Positions 1 to 12,382 of a stretch of 64,000 bases of DNA are shown piece by piece (the first letter of the stretch is position 1; each line of letters begins with the position of its first letter). The translations under genes were made by a program, and so were the position numbers. The DNA is from Tetrahymena elliotti 4EA (Eukaryota > Ciliophora > Oligohymenophorea > Hymenostomatida > Tetrahymenidae). Under the pieces are notes generated by a model. That model was not told the DNA's origin, did not search any database, and worked only from the letters and a program-made list of their open reading frames with translations. The stretch lies in NCBI GenBank assembly GCA_000231825.2, contig JH720321.1, forward strand, positions 252,761 through 316,760, read 5' to 3'.

Positions 1-3000
1 TTTATTATTGTCAGTAAGTGCTGGATTTTAATTGTAGCATCTATTACAAATAGGCAATAAAGATTCTTAATCACTGTAAGGCTTAGATCTGATTAACAAT
101 GAACTAAGCTCAATTTCTTCACTCCATTCAGAAGGAATTTTGTAGCTCTATTTTTTATTAAAGTATTGATTTGATTTGAATAAATTTTAAATTCAATTTT
201 TACAGTCAATTTTTCATAGCAAATACGAGCTGTCTTGTAACCTTCAAGCTATTTACTGACTTTACCCAATGAATAGTAAAGATAACTGTGTTAAACCTAT
301 TAACAATTATTTATTTTAATATTTATTCCATATCTAATTTAAAATTTTACTCCATATAATTATCTGTTTCCTAGCTTATTAATTGCAAAGCGAGCTGCAT
401 TGAAAATATTTAACATGTAAGAATGACCTGATAAAGGCAAGAATGGCTCATCAACAAACTGTTGAACTTTAGAGTATGCAAAATATATTTCTGCATCATC
501 TCTGTACTGATAAAATTTGGTTAAATTATCAATATCTTCTGGAGTTGGCGATTTCATATTACGAATTAAACCCAAATGTTCGGTTGCAATCATCCAAGTA
601 AACAAAGCAGCATCTGAGAATCTTTTCTCATAAACAGCATTTTAAGATAAGTTATAGAGCATCTTAGTAGCCATGTCATGTTTACCAATTTTTCTGTAGG
701 CTTTCAAAGATTCTTCATATCTGTCTTACTTAGCAAGCCAGTTTGCATAAGGCAATTTGACTATTTCCATAAATTCTGGATGAGCCTTAGCTAAGTTTTA
801 ATTAAAATATTTTAATAATATTCATTAGAATTAAAAGTTTTACCAAGAGTCATTGCTTCATCCCACTTTTCAAGATCAATATTCAATAGAAGTAAAGCTT
901 TATTATCCTATAGCTTCAAGTAAGCTTCTTTTGTGTATTGGTGAAGCTTAGCTTTTCTAGATAAAAATAATATTATTTTTTTAATGAAGATTTGAATGAT
1001 AAGAATAGTAATTTACTTAAAGTATGCCGCACATTGCTCTATTTCTTTTCTCTAAGATTCTGCATCTGCATTTCTGCAGACTTCAACAATACCATCAGAG
1101 TAGTTATTGGTCATATAGACTTCAATAGCCTTTTTGTATACTTCAGCCTAAATATAGAGCTCACCTCCCTTTTTCCAATTACCTTATTTAACTTCCCAAT
1201 CTGCCCTCTAAATGAGGAGATCCTTCCTCGAAACATCTAAATTTCAAAAATTTAAAACAATTATCTAAAAAATAAAAAGCTTACCATTTATTTCTGCTTT
1301 AGCAGATCCTTTGTTCATAGGACTAGCACCTGTATCTATGATACCTGAAACCCTCTCAAATTTCTTAAGGAGTATCCACATTTCAATAGCCTTTTGGGAT
1401 AAATTAGATTTAGTGAGGGCATTTTCTGCTTCATAAAACTTAGACTGCAAAGCATAAATCTCACCTTGATAAAATCCTTCAACAAATGTGTTCTTCTTGA
1501 AATCTTTTTCAGCCTTAAATGAATTTATAAATAATTAACTTAAAATAAAAACTAAATTTTGAATGAATTACTTTTTCAAGAAGATAGATAAAATCTAATT
1601 TTTTTATTCTTGTGTAGCACTATATTTTTAATATTAAATATTTTATATTAGGATTTATTATATTTAATTCTTAAAACGTTTATTTACTTTTCTTGCAATT
1701 GCAAATTAAGTAGCAATAAGAGCTTCGTTACCCAAATAAAGGAAATCCTAATCAGTAACTCCTAATAAAGATATCTCATAAGCTGATTAAAATTCTTTTC
1801 TTTCTAAATATTTAATCATAGTCTAGGTCATTGATACATCAATGGTACTCATAATATTTTCATTCAACACAAATAACTAATTTAAACAATTTTTATTTTT
1901 ATATTTAAAAAATTTAAAAGAATTAATTTACTTTGTTAGCCTTAAAACCAACAACTTAACCAGATATTTTTTAAGATAGAGGTGGATGATTGGAACATCT
2001 AATGAAGGTTGTGTCATTTGATCTAAAATTGAATTATAAAAAACATTAAATTTTACTTACATTTTTCTAAAAAATTACGAAAAAGCTAACAAATCATCAA
2101 AATTATTGTTAAAAGCACAAGAAACAATATTCATTTCTTAGAAGATTTATTCTTTGTTTGATAAATTGTAAACAGTAAGGTTACTATTTTTATCAACAAC
2201 TGCTATTCTTTTTCTTTTCTAAGAAGCATCAATGTGCTTAACAGAGATATTGTGACTTAAAATAGGTATAGGGAAACTGTTGTCTACAAATATCTAAAAA
2301 TAAAAAAATAAATAAACTCAATGGTTATTTCATGATATAAATTCATTAAATTACTTTGAAAATTTAACCATTCTTTAAACCAACATAAGCTCCTTCCTTA
2401 TTTGGCATTCCTCCAATAATTTTAATGCAGTTAACTCTTGAATCGAAGATCCATTCTTTTTCTAAATCTCCAGATAATTAGTATAATTAGACTTTATTCT
2501 TTACACAAGCTAATAAGTGATTAGAAACTATTTCTAGGATATGAGCTTCAACTTTTTTTACAATTCTCTTGTGCAACTTATACTTCATTTAGGAATCTTC
2601 AGTTGCAGTTCCATAAATTAATATTCTTTCTGTTAAATGGGCAGCGAGTTTATCCTTATAAATACTTATATTCTTAACTAATTCTTTGCATTTCAGACGA
2701 ATTCTTTAGTTTGAACTCATGCTCTAAACAACAATATCTGTTAAATTATCTCTATAAGCATACTTATCACCCTCGAGAGCATGAACTGTTAATTATTGAA
2801 TTTTAAACATACTGATTTCACCATCATTAGTTGTAAGTGCAACATGTAACTAATCTTAAACTGCAACAGAACCTTTTGAAATAAAAAAATGTATCATTTT
2901 TAATAAAAACAATTTAAAATTTTACCTGCTTCTTTAATGATGGGTTTTAATTTATTGCTCCAAATCCAATCATTTTTAGTTACAACATCAATCAAAAAGC

Positions 3001-4347
3001 CACCTTCTCTAGTGTATAAAGTACATTTATTATTAGTTCCACTAACTAAAAGAAAATCTCCTTATGTGCTAAAATTTATATCGATAGGATCATATGTAAG
3101 CTTTTTATCTGAACCTAATTATTATCCCTAAATATTGTAATGAGCTATTGATTATTCCCAAACACCTACTACTAAAACGCTGTTTTAAAAGTCCGGAGTG
3201 ATCGGCGTCCAATCCATACACCAGACTGGGAAAGATCTTTAAATTTCAGCTAATTGTTCAAGTGCCCTATTTCTTATACCTATTGTACCTCCCATAGTAC
3301 CAAAACCTAAATATAGACCATCCCAACTCCATGCACAACTAATAATTTTATCTTTGAATTTAGATTTTTCTATACTTTATTGATCAGGGGTCCACAAGGC
3401 ATAATCCTATGCTCCTCCTGAGAAAATCTATTTAATAATTAAAAAGTTAATAAATATTTATTTTTTACAAGAATATGGAATACTTGATGAGTTAGCGGAT
3501 TAAATGCTAGACATAAAACCTTATCTGTATGAGAATATTTAACCTCAGGTGCTAATTTTGGGTTTTTATTGACATCAAATGACCAAACCCAAACAGTTTT
3601 ATCATTACTAATGTTAATATAAAAAATTTATATATTTATTTATCTAAATCCAATCAAAATTTAAATATTTTTAATTATTTATTATTCAATTAGTTGCATA
3701 ATCATTTATGCTTATTTATTTAATCTTCTAATCAACATTTCTCATTTTTATAATTTTTTTTAAAATTTACCTAGCAGTTGCAAATCTTTTTCCATCCTTA
3801 GAGAACTTGATGCAATTAATTTAATCCTTTTATCCTTTAAATACACAAAAGCATTAAGCATTTTAGATTTTACTTATCAAATAAAATATCATATAAAAGG
3901 CATCAAAAAACCCTTTTTCTCAAAATAAGAATTTTGAATTTGCTTAATCAATAGATAAATAAATATTTGTATTCATTACCTCCTCTAATTGCTTTATTGA
4001 CTAAATTGCCTGTAAATGAGTCATATACGAGAATGGCATCTCCAACACATGCTAATAAAATAGACCCATCTATTTATTCATAATGAAAAGTAAGTCTGAA
4101 TAATCAATCTATTTTGCAAAATATAAAATTTTCATACCATTGTTGAAGCTGCAACCCCATACTTGATTTGTTATATTTGAATTAGGGTCATTCTTAGGCT
4201 ATTATTTTATTTTTTAAAGTGAGCATTAATGATATTTGATGAAAGTAGAGTGAAATAGAATTATTCTCTTTGTTTAATGATACTATTTATTAATTAACAT
4301 TCATAAAACTATACAATTATTTCCGTCCATAGTTCTGAACACTTCAT
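1..4347 (-). CDS. IFT122: Intraflagellar transport protein IFT122 (IFT-A core), 3' end beyond window
   Basis: IFT122 is a core subunit of the IFT-A complex, which carries out retrograde transport and membrane-protein import in cilia. The chosen start at 4347 reads MKCSELWTEI. The N-terminal half gives WD40 blades: INCIKFSKDGKRFATA near 3790-3840, then VWVWSFDV near 3570-3600, then GFGTMGGTIGIRN near 3270-3320. The second propeller contains CKELVKNISIYKDKLAAHL near 2630-2690, which matches the same position in animal IFT122. The helical C-terminal part contains LTKFYQYRDDAEIYFAYSK (about 460-520), and a final exon at the left edge has LLIRSKPYSDQESLLPICNR, the start of the family's cysteine-bearing tail. 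That order is collinear with the whole family. Roughly the last 150 residues lie outside the window. There are many AT-rich introns. TAA/TAG codons are frequent and fall on Gln positions. Family assignment is firm; exon edges are approximate. Confidence 0.93.
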
Positions 4348-5568
4348 GATTACTAATTGAAATTTGATTAAGTCCTTGTTTCTTGTTTCGAAATTTAAGT
4401 TTTGTGCTAAGGAAACCTAAATGTGCTTTCTATCCTGCTTGTTATTATAATACTTATTTGAAGATATTAAACAAATAATAAATCTATGATTTTTGCTTTA
4501 AAGATTATACAAAAATTTATTAATTTTAAAAAATAAAGAACTTAATTAAATTGAGGAAGGAATCTATCTATCTATCTTTAAAAATTTCAAAATTTTTTGG
4601 AAATATGTTTCAAAATCAAAATCACTCATTCATTAAAATATTTGAACCTTTTATTAATTTCTAATAAACTTTAAAGAAAATTTTATTGTTGTCATTTTAA
4701 ACATTTTAAAAAATTGAAATTTTGTGATTATTAAAGGCTTATTAAAATTAAAATTGATTCATTAAAATAATTCTTTTTTCTTCAAAATTTAATAAAATAA
4801 AAACTTATCAAAATTTAAGTTTTTTAACATACTATCAATATTTTATCATCACAATTTTAGTTATTATAATTATTAATAACATTAGACATATAAAAAATTA
4901 AAAGCAAACAAATATCAGGATAATCAAAGTTTCCTAGAAAAATATTTTGGAAATTGTTATATTTTCAATATTTATGAAAAAACTCAAAAAACAAGAAAAG
5001 AAACATGAACTATTAAAAACAAATTACTATTTTTAATATTAAGCTCATCAATTTTAGTAATCTGCAATTAATTACACCTAAACTGTGACCATATATATCT
5101 TTACATTAATATTATATTAATTTACATTTGTAAGCTTCTTACAAAATAATAGTTCTTCTTAGATTAGAAATATTAAATTTATTTAAAATTTCTTTTTACA
5201 TTTTGTTTTTTGTTTCAAAAATAAAAACTGATTTTTAAGATAAAATATTTTTGTAAAATGAAATTTTGTAGTTTTAATTTTAGGAAATAAGAGAAAAATT
5301 CAAAATAATAACATAATTAAAAGCTTAATAGCTTGATTTCAGGTTTAGATTGATGACTTAATATCATCAGAATTATTATTAACTTAGCAATTAATGATAA
5401 ATTTTTGATGACTTGATTGTAATTTTTTTTGAATTCTAAAATTTAAGATTTTTAATAGAATTTATTAAATATGATGATAGTAATTATGATAAATATAATA
5501 GTTTTTTAATATATGAATGAGAAATAAATATGAAAATTATAAATATTAAACTAAATTTATTAATTAGG
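4348..5568. other. AT-rich spacer between two minus-strand genes
   Basis: This stretch lies upstream of IFT122 and downstream of the cyclic-nucleotide gene. It is almost pure A/T with homopolymer runs and a short TCTA tetranucleotide run near 4561-4577. I see no coding frame with protein-like composition and no RNA gene. It should hold the IFT122 promoter, but no specific element can be named. Confidence 0.6.
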
Positions 5569-8503
5569 TCAAATGTTGACTTAAAATTGAGAGTAACTAA
5601 TTTGCCTAATTATTGGCCTTGAAGAGTATTTGTTTGAAGGAAGACCTGAATCTGTATCTAAATGAGAAATTCTATTAGCACTAGAAGATGACTTCTATGA
5701 TTCGTAGACATTATCTCCTCCAAAATTAAATGATTTTCTTATGTTTAGATTTATTTTTTATGATGCATGGTTCGGAGTTTATGAGCCTCCATATACTGTA
5801 TATTGATTTTCAAAAACTTTAGAAAAAGAGTTACGATATTCATTTTATTTTCTTATTTATAATGTTGAATGAGTATTCTGCGATGTAGTATTATTGGTTT
5901 AGATTGTAGGTAATTTAATTACTTTACCATATTATGAGTCTATTTCTTATAGGGATTCTATTTTATTTTTACTGTTTAGACTCTGATAATCTAAAAAGTT
6001 GTGTATTTAATTGCTTTATTAGCTGTTGCTGATCAGTTAAGAGCTACGAGGTTATTAATTATCAAATTTGCTCATAAAAGTTTAGCGCTTACTTTATTAA
6101 TTACTTCCCTATGCAGTTGGGGTTTAACTAGGTTTATCATATAAATATTATGTTAAATCTGTGATTAACACAGATTATCTTTAGGGTTAAAGAACTTGAT
6201 TTGTAGGGTGATTATTTATAGAAGGTTCACCTGTTTGGTCAATTTTCTTGGATTAACGACGGTGCTCAAAATATATGTGAGCAGTGCTTTACTTGTTGTT
6301 GGAAGATGAAAACCTAGGATTGAATTACAGTTTATTCAAACCAGATTTATTTAATTATGAGTTATTAGATAATATGGAATCATGATTGAATGGATGATTT
6401 TTTTCTAAAGCACTTGATAAGGTGCCAACTGTTTAAATTAAATTAATTTTATCTTCTATTTATTCTATATTACTAAGATTTTTATCAAATAAGTGTAAAT
6501 CGTTTTCATTACGGAAAGTAAGACCAGACCTTAAATTTTTTAATTCATTTTTCTTAGAATCAACCATCATTTTAGTCATTACAGAGAACTTTAATTCAGG
6601 ATCTTCTTGGGCTATAATAAAAAAATGTCTAGCTTTAATCTATATAAGCTCTCCTGAATTAGACCTACAGACAACACTATGTTATCTAGGAGATTAATTT
6701 AAAAGCTCCTTCTCCCCAAAACTATCAAAAACTGTGAAGTTTTATATCTAATATAAATTAAAATATTGTTAGAATATAATAATCTTACTAAATAATTCTT
6801 ATCAAAAAATTAAATTATTTATATTTCTTCATTTGTTCTTTTGTTCTTTTACAAAGGTAGAAAATAAAATTTTTTTCTTACTCAATTTCAAAAAAATTAA
6901 GATACACTTTTAACTTAATTGTAGTTGCTTATTTTCTTATTTAAATTTTTTAAAGATTTTCAATTTTAGTTGAAGTCGCTTGCTTTTTTTTGATCAATTT
7001 TCACTTCAAAATTCTTTAAAAGTAAAGTATTTTTTATTTGAAGGAAAGTAGTTTTTTTTTTAGGAATCAATGTAAACTAAAATAAAAATTTTACCAAATC
7101 CGAGTTCATTTCTACAACAGATCCAACTAGAAAACCAGCTACTTTTTTAAATGTATCTTGTTTGGTTAAACCTCTCAACAATGTTTGTGATTTTGATCCT
7201 GGAGTTGGAGTACTTACTTCACTGGATGAATTCTTTTGGAGAAGAGATCTCCTCTATATATCCTCATTTTTATTTAGCCTTTCACCGATATCTTCAGTTT
7301 ATCCTTTTTCCAAATTTTCATTTCTTTGCCAAAACTATCTCTTTTTGTATTGCTTATTAGTTTACAAAAAAAAAGATTAATTTTTCTATAAATGATATTT
7401 TAATTGATTGATTCATTAATCAATTTATTTATTTTTCTATTTATCTATCTAGGCTGGATTGAATTAATTATTTATTACATTTCTATAAATTATGATAAAA
7501 CATCAAGAAATATCACTCAGTATTTTTTTTTTGATTTCAATTACAGTTTATTTTTTTTTCCAATTTTCAAACAGTGTTTAGATAGATGAATAGATAAATG
7601 TTAATAAAAAATGTTTTTATTTAAATTACACCGAATTCACCATTTTTAACTATAAAAAGTGCATGGCTAGGTTATCCTTCCTAGTAAATTATCTAACTTC
7701 TTGGGACCTGGTATTTAGTTATGCACATTTGTAGAGCTGTTAAATTTTTTCTAGGCCAGTCTGAAATAAAAGGAACACCCTTTAAGAAATTTAAATCTGC
7801 ATCAAACTTATCTGATTCATATTTTTAGAAAGTATTCCCAAAATTCTAAGCATTCAAGCTCATAATCATAACTGTATCACTCATAGCTTGAGTGGTCATT
7901 AAGTAATTTTGGCCATCAATAAGAGTTCCCATTTCAATAGGATCTCCTTGAATGAGCTTTTTGATCAATATTAACTACTTTTTACTTGGCCTTAGCTAGT
8001 CTGCCACTTCTAAATAAAGTCCTACTTATCCTTCTAATATCAACATAAAGTGTTGATTTTTTTCACCTAGGCATTTAAATAATTTGATAAATACAAAACC
8101 AAAAACAATAAAGAATCATTATATACCCTTTCTTGAAATGAATTAGTTTTTATAGAATGTTTACACATCGGCTTTCATAAAAGCCTACCTAATTAGCTGT
8201 TTATTACCCTCTTAGATGTATTCTTTAAAGAAATTAAGACTGCCAAATATATTAACAAAACTGTCTGCATCAATGGCATTTCTGTCAGAATTTTAACTTT
8301 CTAGCAAAGAATATAGTCTCTTTTTATTTAAAAAGAAAAATTCTAATTAATTTAAGTACATCTTTAGTTTGTTTTACCTAAGTTTCCTTTTTTTGTATTT
8401 TTTTATTTTATTCAAGAATATTTTTTCTTCTTATCTTCTCTTCTTCAGGTAGGTCATTTCTTTTTCTGCTAATGACAAGAGCACCAAGAGATTGTATATT
8501 CAT
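5569..8503 (-). CDS. Cyclic nucleotide-binding domain protein with two CNB folds
   Basis: The protein has two cyclic-nucleotide-binding (CNB) beta-barrels and a long disordered tail. CNB 1 (about 7870-8100) reads HFMLILEGQVGLYL ... IEMGTLIDGQNYL but lacks the usual phosphate-binding Glu/Arg cassette, so it may be structural. CNB 2 starts with IIYQEGQPSHALFIVKNGEF (about 7620-7700) and, after an insert of roughly 90 residues, has the cassette FGEKELLNQSPRQHSVVC (about 6640-6700) with both the Glu and the Arg. It could therefore bind cAMP or cGMP. No kinase or channel segment was found. The last 250 or so residues are rich in Ser, Asn and Gln and end at TGA 5569-5571. The start at 8503 (MNIQSLGALV) is the first ATG after an in-frame TGA at 8540-8542; the frame continues upstream with coding-like composition, so the true N terminus may be longer. 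Confidence 0.82.
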
Positions 8504-10121
8504 TTCTTTATAAGCTTAAACTGCTTCTTGTTGAGTAGTTCAATATTCTATTAGTTTTAAGTGGTTTTTTACTTGTTCTTTTTGATATTTTTATAAAATT
8601 GCAATACTTTTTTTTTGATTTTTTAATAATAATTAATAATCGAATTGAATTTAGGGCTATTTAATTTATGTAAGTTTTGATTTTTATCAAGAGAGGATAC
8701 AAAATTTTTCTGTTTATTCAGTAAAAACTATACTATCGAATATACTTTAAAAAACTCTATTAATTGTTTCGATAAAATCAATCTGTTAAATACAAATAAT
8801 TTACTTAGATTCATTTTTTCTAATTAATTCCAACTAAATTTACAATATACATTTCTCTAAAAAATTTAAATATTGACATTCATTTTTCTTTGTTAATTTC
8901 TATCATAAATAATAGAAAAAAAAGTTAGAAACCATAAAAATTTTCAATAGTTTTATTAAAAAATTATTTATTTAATTTAGTTACATTAATTTTTTCTTTT
9001 ATTGCTTACTTTTTTTTGTAAGTCAGACAATAGAAAATTTTCTAATTAATGCTTCTTTGAAAAATCAAAATTATTAATTAGAAAAATCAAAATAATAAAT
9101 CTAATTCTAATCAGCTTTACAAAACACTTCTATATAAATAAAAGAACCATAAATTCCACAAATCAAATTAGTCTAATGAATTATCTATTCTTAATAATTT
9201 TCAGGTAAAAGTAAATGAACGCTTAGTACTAAATGTTTCTTTACTCCAAATAAATTTTTAATATCTTTGATTTTTACAATCATAAACTTAGTTCATACTT
9301 CCTTCATTCATAAAAAAAAACTTAAAAATTTACTAAATATTCAAAAAAGTTATCAAAAATTAATTAATTACACCAGTGTACTCAAACTATTTTAAAATTA
9401 GATCAATCTAATCCAAAAATATTTTTTTAAAGCTAAAAAATCAATTTCAATAGTCATTTCTATTTTAATTTAATATTAATAAGAAATCTTAGAAAAATAA
9501 AATTTTTGATATTTTTTAAATATTCACATAAAGGTTTTTCATAATTACATAAATGAACAAAACTAAAATCCATTTCTTTAAATTTGAAGTATTTTCAAAC
9601 TGATCTCAGGTATCTTAACTTTTAATTAGTTTGAGAATTTAAATAATAAAATTATTTTTTCTTTTTTTACACCTCAGACTTCGAACTTTTAATCATAACT
9701 CTGCATAAATTCATTTATTTTTTAGCTAAGGTACTAATATAAGTTTAAATAATCAGAAATTTATTTTAGTTAAATTTTGCAACAAAAAAAAAAGAAAATT
9801 TACTTTTCGATTAAAAAAATTAAATAATTATCTTTAATTTAAAGGATACATTAAATTAATTNNNNNNNNNNNNNNNNNNNNNNNNNNNNNNNNNNNNNNN
9901 NNNNNNNNNNNNNNNNNNNNNNNNNNNNNNNNNNNNNNNNNNNNNNNNNNNNNNNNNNNNNAATTGTTTATTAATTTAATTATTTATATTCTACTTGCAA
10001 ATTATTTTTGTTTTTAATTGTGTCTAAAATGTAGATATCTACTAAATAATAATTAACTAAATAAAAAATTAATTATTATTAATACTATATTTATCAATAT
10101 TTAATTAACATATTTATCAAA
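8504..10121. other. Divergent spacer with assembly gap
   Basis: This region separates the divergent cyclic-nucleotide gene (-) and the CDK10-like gene (+). It should contain both promoters. It is AT-rich with long A and T runs, and no gene was seen apart from the possible 5' extension of the cyclic-nucleotide gene at about 8540-8650. It also contains the N run described separately. Confidence 0.55.
9862..9961. other. Assembly gap of 100 N
   Basis: Exactly 100 N bases lie in AT-rich DNA. A round 100 is commonly used as a placeholder for a gap of unknown size, so the real distance between the flanking genes is not known. Confidence 0.98.
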
Positions 10122-11416
10122 ATGGAAGAAGAGGAAGATAGGACAGTAGATAAATAAAAACTTTTAGAGCAAAGCCTGTTTGGGCAATGTAGATTTATTG
10201 GAGAATTCACTTAAATACATTAGTTGGGAGAGGGAACATTTGGTAAAGTTTACAAGGCATAAGATAAAAAGACTAATGAAATAGTTGCAGTCAAGCAAGT
10301 AAAGACGTAAAATTATCATGAATCAAGAAATGATTTTAAATGTTATTTTATAAAAAATAATAGGTGAAAATTCATGACGAGAGAGAAGGTTTTCCAGTTA
10401 CTTCAGTGAGAGAAATAAAGCTTCTGAGTGAATTACAAAACCACCCTAACATTGTTTAGTTTAGAGAAGTTGTTGTTGGCTAGAATTAGAATAGCATTTT
10501 CTTAATTTTTGAGTATTGCTAAATGGATATTGCAAATCTTATTTTTAGAATGGACTAAGAAAGAGAGTATTTCTCAGAATCTGAAATTAAGTGTATTATT
10601 TTACAGCTTCTAAATGGAATTTAACACATGCATAAATAATATTAAATGCACAGAGATATAAAATTATCAAATGTCTTAATCAATGATAAAGGAGTTGTTA
10701 AAATTGCTGATTTTGGTTTAGCTAGAGAATATAATTAACCTAACAAGCCATACACACCCAAAGTTGTTACATTATGGTATAGATCACCAGAATTATTATT
10801 AGAGATGGAATAGTACACTACAGCTATAGATATATGGTATATTATAATTCAAGTAAATTTGTTGTAATTCTATTTTAATTAATAGGTCTGTTGGATGTGT
10901 GTTAGCAGAATTATTAAATAAAGGCTAACCTGTATTTCCAGGTGATACAGAAATGAAATAATTTTAATTGATTTGTGAGTTAATTGGATATCCAACAAGG
11001 TAAATCCTTAAAATGATACAATATTTAATTTTATATTACTATTTTCTAAATAAGATATGAATGGAATGAATATTACTCACTTGTTAAAAAAGAAGTAAGG
11101 AAAGAACTTGAAAAGTTTTCTCATTTTAAAACTAATAATCTTCAGAAATAGCTTAGATGCTCTGAAAATTGTTTAAAGCTTCTACAAAAAATGCTAACTT
11201 GGGATCCAAAGGTAATTTTTTAACTTCAATCTACAAGAAATAGAGGCTTAATATAACATTTTATCAATAAAGAAAAGAATTTCAGCTGAAAAGGCTATGT
11301 CTCATCCCTACTTTAGTGAAAACCCAAAACCTACATTACCTGGCTAAATAAAAATTTTGGAGAGATTAAATTATTATGCTAAAAAGAATTAAGAGGCTTC
11401 TGAGCGTAAAAAATGA
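10122..11416 (+). CDS. CDK10: CDK10-type cyclin-dependent kinase
   Basis: Serine/threonine kinase of the CDK10 branch. I read five exons: 10122-10298, 10364-10836, 10886-10999, 11055-11211 and 11273-11416. Together they give 355 in-frame codons including the stop, i.e. 354 residues. Motifs in order are the glycine loop [14 protein letters not shown], the VAVKQ lysine, the cyclin-contact helix [15 protein letters not shown] (in place of PSTAIRE), the catalytic loop [19 protein letters not shown], and the activation segment [17 protein letters not shown]. The lead-in [10 protein letters not shown] and the phrase FREVVVG are characteristic of CDK10 and separate it from CDK1, CDK2 and CDK11. All catalytic residues are present. 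Animal CDK10 works with cyclin M and affects transcription and cilium formation; that role here is inferred from the family. Several Gln codons inside the kinase fold are TAA or TAG. Confidence 0.92.
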
Positions 11417-12382
11417 CTTTAAAAAAATTTCTTCATAAAGTTAAAATAAAAAAGATGTATTTTTTTAGTATTTCTTTCATGATTTAGATTTTTTTTTTTT
11501 AGTATAAGTTATCAATTCTCAAAAAATAAAAAGTTTAAAACTAATTTATTGTTTAATATCTATTCCTTTTATTTTATTTATTATATTAAGTGATTTACAT
11601 ATTGAGGGCTATTTTAAAAATTATTTTTTCATTTTATGTAATTTTAAAGTAAATTTTTATTTAAATTAACAAAATAATAAAAAATAATCCAATAATTTCT
11701 TTTTGTTTTTTTATAAATTAATAAATTTAGAAATTATTTCTTCTTCGTTAAATAATTTTTAAATTTTCATAGAATAGTTTTGTAAAAAGTGTTTTTGTAT
11801 TTAGAATTTTAAATTAACTAAATGTCCCTCCCTCATTATGCAATTAATATTCAACTAACCATTAAAATCATCATCAATTTATAAAAATTACTTATTTGAA
11901 GTTTTAAATTAATTTTTTACCTTTATCCAAATAAATCAAATTAACAGATTAGCTTTTAATTAACTTATCATTTTAAGGATATTTCTTTGAAATTATTTTC
12001 TTAAAGATTTTAATTCTATTCCATCTCATTTAAATAAAAAGATGCTAATAACTATTACAAAATTTGATATAGATTATTTATACTTTTTAAGAAAATAGAT
12101 ATGATCGGAAAGAATTTATATAAAATTGTTTGTTATCAGATGGAGAAGAAGACGCTTTCTGATAACTCTTTTAAGTTTATTTGTAAATTAAGTAATTATA
12201 AACAAATATCTTATTGATGGGTATTTATGATACTCAAATAAATAAAAAATAGTTAATTAATCTAAATTACTAATAATCTTTCTATCAAAAATTTTATTGA
12301 GAGCAGTACTTATTCATATAAATATTTGTTATTTTATAAATAAATAGATATTAAATTTCACAATAAATAAACTTATTTGTAA
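11417..12382. other. AT-rich spacer between CDK10-like and USP40 genes
   Basis: This spacer is the 3' flank of the kinase gene and the 5' flank of USP40. I see no coding frame with protein-like composition and no RNA gene. It is dominated by A/T runs. Confidence 0.6.

Noticed and set aside
7151..7589. Several hydrophobic plus-strand frames
   Set aside because: They are antisense to, or in introns of, the cyclic-nucleotide gene and have the Leu/Phe/Ile composition expected of AT-rich antisense DNA.
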